Shown here piece by piece: positions 1 through 5,381 of a stretch of 5,381 nucleotides of DNA. This DNA comes from Rhodospirillaceae bacterium (lineage in GTDB: Bacteria; Pseudomonadota; Alphaproteobacteria; MPNO01; UBA2964). The stretch's first letter is position 1. Each line of letters opens with the position of its first letter. The stretch is taken from contig PBOV01000113.1 in assembly GCA_002724505.1 (NCBI GenBank), positions 1 to 5,381 of the forward strand. Reading direction: 5' to 3'. A program made the translations under genes and the position numbers. The notes below the pieces were generated by a model that was given only the letters and a program-made list of their open reading frames with translations, had not been told where the DNA came from and made no database searches.

Positions 1-720
1 GACAGTAAAGTTATTCTTGGACAATTAATCGCCGAAGCTGAACAGCAATTATCAGAGAAGAAGATTGGATCTACGGAAATTAGAACAAGTGCGGTTAAAG
101 GCTATAAAGACGACTGGGCTAAAGTTTGTGAGCCACTTTTGAAATCTGATGAAATTCCAATAAATCCATTCCGGGTAACCGATACACTCTCCAATTTATT
201 GGATAAAGAAAATAGTATTTTGTTGCATGATGCGGGTACCGTCAGAGGTACAACGTCACAACATTATATTGCATCTAAGCCGAGATCCTTTATTGGCTTT
301 GGCGTGGAGAGTGCGATGGGTTGGTCTCTGGGTGCGGGCATGGGGGCAAAGAAAGCGCATCCGAAAAAATTAGTGGTTATCGTAGTTGGAGAAGAAGCTT
401 TCAACGAAACTGCGATGGACGTCGAGACATCGATAAGGAATTCGTCACCAATTTTGATCATCGTTAAGAATAATAGGAAATTCATTGATACAGACGGTGG
501 AGAGAGTTCTCGTTTGGCCCGCGTGAGATTTGGTACGGGGGTGGATATTGGAAGTTTGTGTTCTGCTTTAGGGGCTAAGACATACGAAATTTCTGATCCT
601 GGTAAATTGGAAGATATATTAAAATCGGCTATTGAGACCGTTAGTGGGGGCCGGACAGCCGTCGTCGAGGTTAAAACACAACGGGTTAATGCTAGTTTGC
701 ATTCGCTCTGGCAAAATTAA
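1..720 (+). CDS. Thiamine-diphosphate-dependent enzyme, acetolactate-synthase-like (C-terminal part, 5' end outside window)
   Basis: The reading frame is open from the first base (DSKVILGQLIAEAEQQ...) and ends at TAA 718-720, giving 239 residues. A TTG at 139 is internal, because the protein reads sensibly through it. Residues about 1-50 look like the linker after the central domain. From the SDEIPINPFRV stretch onward the sequence matches the C-terminal TPP-binding domain of the acetolactate synthase/benzoylformate decarboxylase superfamily. The TPP/Mg motif is present as GEE at 388-396, then 24 residues, then NN at 469-474, which is the spacing of GDG-X(24-27)-NN but with Glu replacing the metal-binding Asp. 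Family members are cytoplasmic and make or break C-C bonds next to a keto group. The exact substrate is unknown, and this need not be true acetolactate synthase, since no regulatory subunit gene follows. It is the first visible gene of the operon, 27 bases before the receptor gene. Confidence 0.88.
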   Translation, partial: DSKVILGQLIAEAEQQLSEKKIGSTEIRTSAVKGYKDDWAKVCEPLLKSDEIPINPFRVTDTLSNLLDKENSILLHDAGTVRGTTSQHYIASKPRSFIGFGVESAMGWSLGAGMGAKKAHPKKLVVIVVGEEAFNETAMDVETSIRNSSPILIIVKNNRKFIDTDGGESSRLARVRFGTGVDIGSLCSALGAKTYEISDPGKLEDILKSAIETVSGGRTAVVEVKTQRVNASLHSLWQN

Positions 721-736
721 GATAAATAGTAAAAAT

Positions 737-743
737 GGGAGGA
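737..743 (+). promoter_or_regulatory. Strong ribosome binding site that decides the receptor start
   Basis: GGGAGGA is the best Shine-Dalgarno match in the window. Two adjacent ATG codons follow, at 745 and 748. The GGAGG core (738-742) lies only 2 bases from the first but 5 from the second, so the second ATG is the likelier start. The strength of this site compared with the weak ones before the cupins suggests the receptor is the most heavily translated protein of the operon, as expected for a periplasmic binding protein. Confidence 0.75.
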
Positions 744-747
744 AATG

Positions 748-1770
748 ATGAATAAATATCTAAAAACAATTGTAGGTGCCGGAATGGTCTCCGGTATGAG
801 CTTGTTTGGGGGCAATGCTATGGCTGCCTCGGAATTTTACAAAGGAAACACAGTAAAAATTTATGTTGGAGCCGGAGCTGGAGGCGGATACGGTTTTTTT
901 GGTCGGGCCTTTGGAAAGTTCTATGGGAAATACATTCCTGGCAAGCCGAATGTAATAGTAATTAACAAGCCCGGCGCCGGTGGGACAAAAATGACTAACT
1001 GGGCCTACAATGTAGCCCCAAAGGACGGCTCGGTTGTTGGAATGCCTTTGATGACAGTGGCAACAAATCAGCATCTACGAGCAAAGAAAATAAAATATGA
1101 TGCGACTAAACTTAATTGGATCGGTAATATGGAGAGGTCGATTTCTCTTTTATTTACTTGGCATACATCAAAAACAAAAACTATAGAAGATGCCCGCAAA
1201 AGGGTTACTCAAATGGGAGGGTCTGGAAAGAGTTCTCCCATCTATCAGAACATCATTCTTGCAAACCGTCTGCTCGGTACCAAATTTAACGTTGTTCTCG
1301 GTTACAAGGGTGCAGACCGTGCTTTAGCGATTGAAAAAGGAGAAGTTGAAGGAAGTTTTTCAACTTTACAAAATTTTAGAGCGATGACACCGCATTGGTT
1401 TAAGGATGGAAGAAATCCATTAAATATTCTCATTCAAAATGCAAATGAGAGAACTAAAGAATTACCAAATGTGCCAACTACTATAGAGCTTGCGAAAACT
1501 GACGCAGATAAAGAAGTTTTTCGTTACATGATGTTGCAGTCGCTAACTGGACGGTCAGTGTTTGCTCCACCTGGCGTTCCCTCCAAAAGGGTCAACGCTT
1601 TAAGGCGGGCGTTCGATAAGACAATGAAAGACAAAGGGTTTATCGCTTTAATTGAGAGGGCGAACTTAAAGTTGACGACGAATACTGGTGAAGAAGTTAC
1701 GAAAGCGGTAAATAAACTCATTAGTACGCCGCCGGAGGTCGTTAAGAGAATTAAAAAACTAATCAAGTAA
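748..1770 (+). CDS. Periplasmic solute-binding protein of the tripartite tricarboxylate transporter (Bug/TctC) family
   Basis: This is a 340-residue protein, the usual length for Bug/TctC receptors, which capture small carboxylates or related compounds in the periplasm for a TctA/TctB permease. A Sec signal peptide is visible: basic MNKYLK, a hydrophobic stretch to about residue 22, and an AMA|AS cleavage site after residue 26. There is no lipobox. Family hallmarks in order are a glycine-rich GAGAGGGYG loop (41-49), PGKPNVIVINKPGAGG (64-79), APKDGSVVG (90-98), GYKGAD (185-190), ELPNVPT (238-244) and FAPPGVP (272-278). The Asp normally following GGGY is Gly49 here. The start at 748 was chosen over 745 because of Shine-Dalgarno spacing. 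No TctA or TctB gene lies in the window, so the receptor is either orphan here or served by permease genes to the left or elsewhere. Its position between a TPP enzyme and cupins suggests it imports their substrate. The ligand is not predictable. Confidence 0.88.
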   Translation: MNKYLKTIVGAGMVSGMSLFGGNAMAASEFYKGNTVKIYVGAGAGGGYGFFGRAFGKFYGKYIPGKPNVIVINKPGAGGTKMTNWAYNVAPKDGSVVGMPLMTVATNQHLRAKKIKYDATKLNWIGNMERSISLLFTWHTSKTKTIEDARKRVTQMGGSGKSSPIYQNIILANRLLGTKFNVVLGYKGADRALAIEKGEVEGSFSTLQNFRAMTPHWFKDGRNPLNILIQNANERTKELPNVPTTIELAKTDADKEVFRYMMLQSLTGRSVFAPPGVPSKRVNALRRAFDKTMKDKGFIALIERANLKLTTNTGEEVTKAVNKLISTPPEVVKRIKKLIK

Positions 1771-1812
1771 GTTTCTTGCATAGGTAAAAATTTGTTAAAG
1801 AACTCACTTTCT

Positions 1813-2352
1813 ATGCGTCGTATTGTTGTTGGCAACGATACGGCAGGTAAATCTGGCGTCATTTATGATAGTGACGCCAGAAATCTAAAGCCAGATCCAG
1901 CTCGTCCTGGTGGTGGTATGATTGAACATTGGTGTTGGGAAATGCCAATTGATCTTTCTAGTAGAGAAGATTTAGGAAAACCGCCATTTAATATTCATCC
2001 CCCTCAAGCAGGTGGATTTCTGCGGTTTGTCCAATCTCTAAAAGCACCTCCTGGATACAAAATTGAAGATGATCCCAATGCAGTACCTCTTCATGACCCA
2101 ATTGAGGATCCCGTGCTAGAGCGAGGCGATAGGGGGGGTAAACATGCTGGGATGTCCGGAATGCATAAAACTCGTTCCGTAGATTATGGTTTTGTAGCTT
2201 CGGGCGCGCGGTCGCTTGTTCTTGATGAGTCCGAGATTTCTATGAGCCCGGGTGATATTTGTGTTCAGTTAGGCAATTACCACGCGTGGGCAAATCGTTC
2301 TGAGAATAGTCTCATGGGATACGTTATGATTGGTGCAGATTTTAAAAAATAA
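1813..2352 (+). CDS. Cupin-domain protein, first of three tandem paralogues
   Basis: From ATG 1813 this is a 179-residue single-domain cupin. The N-terminus MRRIVVGND matches the other two copies (IRRIVAGED, IRRVVVGNN). A TTG at 1792, with AGG at 1782-1784, would add seven residues and cannot be excluded. Neither start has a strong ribosome binding site. The N-terminal half has DPARPG and HPPQAGG followed by RFVQS. The C-terminal half holds the barrel motifs: MHKTRSVDYGF (117-127), LVLD, and PGDICVQLGNYHAWANRS. Likely metal ligands are His118, Asp124 and His157. The classical HxH is reduced to one His (Gly at the first position), a form I recall as common in this cupin group. Cytoplasmic, as there is no signal peptide. 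Cupins include dioxygenases, isomerases, decarboxylases and sugar-binding proteins, so the reaction is unknown. The gap to the receptor gene is 42 bases without a terminator. Confidence 0.85.
   Translation: MRRIVVGNDTAGKSGVIYDSDARNLKPDPARPGGGMIEHWCWEMPIDLSSREDLGKPPFNIHPPQAGGFLRFVQSLKAPPGYKIEDDPNAVPLHDPIEDPVLERGDRGGKHAGMSGMHKTRSVDYGFVASGARSLVLDESEISMSPGDICVQLGNYHAWANRSENSLMGYVMIGADFKK
1852..1881. repeat. Perfect 10-bp inverted repeat just inside the first cupin gene
   Basis: TCTGGCGTCA (1852-1861) is mirrored exactly by TGACGCCAGA (1872-1881), separated by 10 bases. In RNA the stem can extend by one G-U and one A-U pair, leaving a 6-base loop. The stem starts about 40 bases after the preferred ATG and encodes the SGVIYDSDAR stretch. 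No T-run follows, so it is not an intrinsic terminator. It could be an mRNA hairpin that affects translation or decay at the receptor-cupin junction, or an operator for a dimeric regulator. The third cupin encodes a similar peptide (VIFDSD) without the palindrome, so the structure is not forced by the protein sequence. The function is unproven. Confidence 0.6.
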
Positions 2353-2353
2353 T

Positions 2354-2357
2354 AGGA
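2354..2357 (+). promoter_or_regulatory. Ribosome binding site supporting a TTG start for the second cupin
   Basis: AGGA lies 6 bases before TTG 2364, directly after the stop codon of the first cupin. No ATG or GTG stands in frame near the conserved IRRIVAG N-terminus, so this site and the TTG together define the start. A TTG start next to a short Shine-Dalgarno implies modest translation, possibly coupled to the preceding gene. Confidence 0.6.
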
Positions 2358-2363
2358 TTAGCT

Positions 2364-2912
2364 TTGCCAAAACCGATAAGAAGAATTGTAGCTGGAGAGG
2401 ATGACAACGGTAAAGCGGTCGCTTTATCAGATGGTCCATCGCCAGATATTAGAGAGGATCCCGCCCGTCCTGGGTATGCAGCAACTAGGATTTGGGTTAC
2501 CGAAACCACGCCGGCAAAGGTAAGGGGAATTAGGGAAACCCTTCACCTTCCCCATACAATTGAACCCCCAAAGGATGGCTCGGTTTGCAGGGTAGTGGAA
2601 TTTCCGCCTGACAAGGTTTGGAATAATTCGGTAAATGAATCTGACGTGGCCAACTTTTTTAAAAGGATGGGTTCACCCAATTTGTCTACCTATAATCAAG
2701 GCTCTCCCCATCCTTATATGGAAAAGTCCGATAGCCTTGACTTCTGTTATATCCAGGAGGGGGAGATAACTCTTATCCTAGACAAAGAAGAAGTTGGTTT
2801 AAATGAAGGGGATACGGTCGTCCTTTTAGGAGCAAATCACTCTTGGAGTAATCGGAGTAATATGCCTTGCACCGTCTTTTTCTCAAAACATGATGGCTCG
2901 TTAAAAAAATAG
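2364..2912 (+). CDS. Cupin-domain protein, second and most divergent tandem paralogue
   Basis: A 182-residue cupin beginning at TTG, 11 bases after the first cupin stops. It shares the N-terminal IRRIVAGEDDNGKAV and EDPARPG segments with its neighbours and relatives, then PPKDGSVCRVVEFPP (69-82). The barrel core is HPYMEKSDSLDF (116-127), EGEITLILD, and EGDTVVLLGANHSWSNRS. Its siblings have a His after the Met of the first motif, but this copy has Glu120. The other presumed ligands, Asp126 and His159, are kept. An E/D/H set could still bind a metal but would change chemistry, or this copy may have become a binding or structural partner. His116, four residues earlier, might substitute. The open frame and conserved second motif argue against a decaying gene. 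Cytoplasmic; reaction unknown. Confidence 0.85.
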   Translation: MPKPIRRIVAGEDDNGKAVALSDGPSPDIREDPARPGYAATRIWVTETTPAKVRGIRETLHLPHTIEPPKDGSVCRVVEFPPDKVWNNSVNESDVANFFKRMGSPNLSTYNQGSPHPYMEKSDSLDFCYIQEGEITLILDKEEVGLNEGDTVVLLGANHSWSNRSNMPCTVFFSKHDGSLKK

Positions 2913-2921
2913 ATAATTAAA

Positions 2922-3476
2922 ATGCCTGCAACAAATAAAAAGATAAGAAGAGTTGTCGTTGGTAATAATAAGGACGGCCTGTCACAAGTTATATTTGACA
3001 GTGATATGCCTAATGTACATCGTCGGCCAAGCAGTCCTGGTACCTTTTTTAATGAAATTTGGACTTCCGATTTAATCCCTGCGGCAATTTTATCAAGTGA
3101 AGATACGAGCCCTGCTAATGGTAACTTGAGGCATTCACCTCCAGAGAAGGGGGTTCACTGGCGTTTAGTGCAGTCATCAGGAAGACGAGTAGTTTTAAGT
3201 GATGCCGATGCCCGCAGCAGTCATGCTGCAATGAATAAAGGCGGTGTTTCTCAATTAAAAGAGGGTGGGCGGCACTGGAATATGCATAGGACCCCTACAG
3301 TTGATTATGGGTTTTGTTTAAAAGGCGAACGTCACCTTGTGCTTGATCAAGATGACGTCTTAATAACTAAAGGCACTATTGTTGTGCAGCTAGGGAATTG
3401 GCATGCATGGGACAACAGGTCCAACGTTGCCGTTGACATGGCTTATGTCATGATGGGCGGTGAATTTGCTTCTTGA
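2922..3476 (+). CDS. Cupin-domain protein, third tandem paralogue
   Basis: A 184-residue cupin starting at ATG, 9 bases after the second cupin ends. No convincing Shine-Dalgarno is visible in that gap, so translation may depend on coupling to the upstream gene. The N-terminus reads MPATNKKIRRVVVGNN. The N-terminal half carries PPEKGVHWRLVQSS (73-86). The core motifs are HWNMHRTPTVDYGF (118-131), LVLDQDD, and GTIVVQLGNWHAWDNRS. Presumed metal ligands are His122, Asp128 and His161, with His118 nearby. It resembles the first cupin more than the second in the barrel (VDYGF, VQLGNxHAWxNRS, YVMxG near the end). It closes the operon, its TGA lying one base from the stop codon of the opposing transporter gene. 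No signal peptide, so cytoplasmic. The substrate and reaction are unknown. Confidence 0.86.
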   Translation: MPATNKKIRRVVVGNNKDGLSQVIFDSDMPNVHRRPSSPGTFFNEIWTSDLIPAAILSSEDTSPANGNLRHSPPEKGVHWRLVQSSGRRVVLSDADARSSHAAMNKGGVSQLKEGGRHWNMHRTPTVDYGFCLKGERHLVLDQDDVLITKGTIVVQLGNWHAWDNRSNVAVDMAYVMMGGEFAS

Positions 3477-3477
3477 T

Positions 3478-4728
3478 TTACGCCTTTTGATGCCTTTTGT
3501 GTCTAATAAGACTCGATGCACAGAAGATTAATATTCCGGCAACAGCAGTCATCATAAAAAGTGCGGCGTCGAAGTTGCCAGTTAAACTGGCGATAGTTCC
3601 AACCGTCGCTGGACCTAACGCGCCACCGACCTCTCCGACGGTCCAATAAAGCCCCGTTGAGGCGCCGACGTTGTTTCCCTTATCATCCTCATTATCGATT
3701 AACATTAAAATCGCAATTCCATTCATGGCACCCCGGCACATACCTTGTAAGAATAAGCCAAGAAAAAGAGTTGAAGGGTGATTGAGAAAAATCATTAAGG
3801 TGGCAATGGCGGCGCAAAAAAATAACCCCATAAGAATTTGAAGGCGGTATTGCGGTGTTGCCCACCGATTTATAATTGGGGCGCTAATAAGTCCTATAAT
3901 GGCAGGTATCGAAGACCAGTAACCAGCGTTAACCTTGTCCATTCCATTTTCAACTAGAATTGTTGGAAGCCACTGCGTTAAACCATGATTAAAAAATAAT
4001 ATGAATAGCCCCATGATGAGAACTAAACGGATTAGTCTCTGATTTAATAAATTTCTAATAACGGTTCTATATTTGATTTTTTTATCAAATTTAATTTTTG
4101 ATTCAATATTACGATATAAGTTGTTCTGACTTATTATTAGCCAAATTAATCCAGCTAGAATGATGAAGCATGCATAGATGAAAAAGATATTTCGCCAGTT
4201 GTTTCCAAGCATTGGAAGTAGAAAACTATTACTCAACGCCAGAGCTGTAATTCCGCCAAGGGCATTGCCGGTAAAATAAACCCCTGTTCCGAGTCCCCGT
4301 TCCTTTCCTGTAAACCAGATGCTTATTACCTTTGGAGCACCGGTCGATATAATTGGCGCAACTAAACCAAAAAGGACCATGGTAAATAATAAATCAAAAT
4401 AAGTTTCGGCAAAGCCTCTTAGGGCAATAGCAAGGGCGATGATTAGAGTGGAGGCAACCAGCATAACGCTGGTGCCATAGCGGTCGAGTAATGCGCCACA
4501 TGGCAGAGAAGAAGCAATATAAACAACTGGCCAGGCGCCAAGGATTGTTCCCATTAAAGCATGTTCTATGGATAGATCGAGTTCAATGACCTGAACTAAT
4601 GGAGCTAGTGAGGCTACCGATAAACCGAAACAGAAATAAACGAGCCAAATCCCAAATAAAACCAACCAACGAAAGTTGGATTTATTACTACCTTCCTCGC
4701 TGGTGGCCCCGGTGGGGGAATAAGCCAT
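3478..4728 (-). CDS. Major facilitator superfamily (MFS) transporter, 12 predicted transmembrane helices
   Basis: This 416-residue inner-membrane protein has the usual MFS length and layout. About twelve hydrophobic segments can be marked at roughly residues 20-42, 55-75, 86-105, 109-130, 147-167, 180-200, 233-255, 268-288, 297-315, 319-340, 356-380 and 387-407. The loop after helix 2 carries GALLDRYG (78-85), an MFS motif-A variant (GxxxDRxG). A lysine/arginine-rich segment at 205-235 is the expected cytoplasmic loop between the six-helix halves. WFTGKERGLGTGVYFTGNALGG (138-159) sits at the start of helix 5, resembling MFS members that carry organic anions. The substrate is not assignable. 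The start ATG is 8 bases after the upstream gene's stop codon, so the two are probably one transcript. It faces the cupin operon tail to tail. It might move the compound that operon degrades, but the opposite strand makes this only a guess. Confidence 0.9.
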   Translation of the reverse strand: MAYSPTGATSEEGSNKSNFRWLVLFGIWLVYFCFGLSVASLAPLVQVIELDLSIEHALMGTILGAWPVVYIASSLPCGALLDRYGTSVMLVASTLIIALAIALRGFAETYFDLLFTMVLFGLVAPIISTGAPKVISIWFTGKERGLGTGVYFTGNALGGITALALSNSFLLPMLGNNWRNIFFIYACFIILAGLIWLIISQNNLYRNIESKIKFDKKIKYRTVIRNLLNQRLIRLVLIMGLFILFFNHGLTQWLPTILVENGMDKVNAGYWSSIPAIIGLISAPIINRWATPQYRLQILMGLFFCAAIATLMIFLNHPSTLFLGLFLQGMCRGAMNGIAILMLIDNEDDKGNNVGASTGLYWTVGEVGGALGPATVGTIASLTGNFDAALFMMTAVAGILIFCASSLIRHKRHQKA

Positions 4729-4736
4729 ACTTTTTT

Positions 4737-5381
4737 TTATTCCTTTTGCTTTAATCCGGCTATATGCGCGGAGAGGGCCTCCGGTGTGTCGAGATCGGTA
4801 ATTACGGCATTGTCTTCCATAGGGACTTCACAAAGAACGTCTTGGTGCTCGCCTATAAGGTGCCGAGCCCCAACATCTCCTGACACATTTTGTATCGCGT
4901 CAAAGAACCGTCCGTCCCATAAAACAGGATTTCCCCATTTTCCATTAAAAGTTGGGATACAAATCTGCTTGCCAGCTTCAGGGTTAAAGACATTGATTAG
5001 GGCGTTTATGTGGTCTGCCGAAATTCCGGGCATATCCCCTAAGCACACCACAACGCCATCTGTATCTGAGTCCAATGCGCTAATAGCCGCGCGCAGGGAA
5101 GTGCTTAGTCCATCCGCGTAATCGGGATTATGGACAAATTTTATGTCGTGGTTTTTTAATGCCCTTCGGATTTTTTCACTTTCGTGTCCGGTGACAACAG
5201 AAACGCAATAAACGTCAGACTTTTCTGCTGCATCGACGATATGAGAGATCATTGATCGTCCCTCAATTTTTGAAAGAAGTTTATTAATCGAACCCATGCG
5301 ACGGGATTGTCCGGCACCGAGAATGACAGCAGCAATTTTCGGTGTTACAGAAATTGTGGTATTGGGTTTAACGGCTACGGT
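4737..5381 (-). CDS. MobA/MocA-like molybdenum-cofactor nucleotidyltransferase domain (5' part outside window)
   Basis: The frame is open from the right edge to TAA at 4737, giving 214 visible residues. The ATG at 5297 cannot be the start, because the nucleotide-binding signature begins before it: AAVILGAGQSRRMGSINKLL spans visible residues 17-36, with the ATG inside it. Further marks are NPDYADGLSTSLRAAI, LGDMPGIS (Mg-binding Asp, about 114-121), GKWGNPVLW, SGDVGARHL and TDLDTPEAL. These fit the NTP_transf_3 fold of MobA/MocA, which joins GMP or CMP to molybdopterin in the cytoplasm. LGAG with no GLGK-type tail is closer to the MocA (CTP) form, so it may serve xanthine-dehydrogenase-type enzymes. 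Sixteen linker-like residues (TVAVKPNTTISVTPKI) precede the domain with no start codon. This suggests the C-terminal half of a fusion, for example with a MoaB/MogA-like molybdopterin-binding domain. It is followed by the MFS gene after 8 bases. Confidence 0.85.
   Translation of the reverse strand, partial: TVAVKPNTTISVTPKIAAVILGAGQSRRMGSINKLLSKIEGRSMISHIVDAAEKSDVYCVSVVTGHESEKIRRALKNHDIKFVHNPDYADGLSTSLRAAISALDSDTDGVVVCLGDMPGISADHINALINVFNPEAGKQICIPTFNGKWGNPVLWDGRFFDAIQNVSGDVGARHLIGEHQDVLCEVPMEDNAVITDLDTPEALSAHIAGLKQKE
4741..4746 (-). promoter_or_regulatory. Probable ribosome binding site of the MFS gene, inside the preceding gene's last codons
   Basis: On the minus strand AAAGGA overlaps the final Lys-Glu codons of the nucleotidyltransferase gene and lies 12 bases before the MFS ATG, which is longer than ideal. 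The interval is almost pure A (eight As opposite T 4731-4738). No better site is visible, so translation may be partly coupled to the upstream gene. Confidence 0.45.

Noticed and set aside
139..720. A shorter TPP-enzyme gene starting at TTG 139
   Set aside because: The frame is open to the left edge and its sequence before 139 is a plausible linker. There is no ribosome binding site at 139, so the TTG is internal.
1213..1241. Inverted repeat ATGGGAG/CTCCCAT inside the receptor gene
   Set aside because: Only 7 perfect pairs with a 15-base spacer and wobble extension, mid-gene, with no T-run or start codon nearby. It is likely to be chance.
3214..3229. Small hairpin GCAGCA/TGCTGC with a 4-base loop inside the third cupin
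   Set aside because: A short 6-bp stem with no following T-run, located mid-gene. Such stems are common by chance, and nothing about its position suggests a role.
3433..3447. Possible terminator stem GACAT/ATGTC near the end of the third cupin
   Set aside because: Five AT-rich pairs lying inside the coding sequence and without a T-run, so not a credible intrinsic terminator.
4729..4740. Run of eight Ts read as an intrinsic terminator between the two minus-strand genes
   Set aside because: On the coding (minus) strand this is a run of As, not Ts, and there is no GC stem ahead of it.
4786..5121. Plus-strand open frame opposite the nucleotidyltransferase gene
   Set aside because: The minus-strand frame carries a continuous set of MobA/MocA motifs. 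The plus-strand frame has no recognisable domain or ribosome binding site and is a shadow.

Overview
The window looks like part of a bacterial, probably alphaproteobacterial and possibly marine or free-living, genome. It is moderately AT-rich and tightly packed, with gaps of 1 to about 40 bases between genes. It carries a Bug/TctC-type periplasmic solute receptor next to a thiamine-diphosphate (TPP) enzyme. It also carries a MobA/MocA-like domain that appears to be the C-terminal half of a longer molybdopterin-related protein. The taxonomic guess is inference from gene content and protein style, not from a marker gene.

Plus strand, 1-3476: five genes in one direction form a probable operon whose beginning lies left of the window. 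They are (1) the C-terminal part of an acetolactate-synthase-like TPP enzyme (1-720), (2) a secreted solute-binding protein of the tripartite tricarboxylate transporter type (748-1770), and (3-5) three consecutive, related but clearly diverged single-domain cupins (1813-2352, 2364-2912, 2922-3476). The set reads as an uptake-plus-catabolism module: a receptor captures a small organic acid or similar compound, a TPP enzyme works on a keto-acid-type C-C bond, and three cupins do unknown metal-dependent or binding steps. The substrate cannot be read from the sequence. No TctA/TctB membrane subunits are visible here.

Minus strand, 5381-3478: a CTP/GTP:molybdenum-cofactor nucleotidyltransferase-like domain (open through the right edge) is followed after 8 bases by a 12-helix MFS transporter. 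The two look co-transcribed. The MFS gene runs head-on into the last cupin gene, with a single base between the two stop codons and no visible terminator.

The points most worth a second look are: the diverged cupin triplet, in which the middle copy has Glu where its siblings have a presumed metal-binding His; a perfect 10-bp inverted repeat just inside the first cupin gene; the GEE in place of the canonical GDG in the TPP-binding motif; the loss of the usual Asp in the receptor's GGGYD-like motif; and the likely fusion of the nucleotidyltransferase domain to an upstream domain beyond the right edge. I saw no RNA genes, CRISPR arrays, insertion sequences, attachment sites or origins, and there is no gene-free stretch longer than 300 bases.
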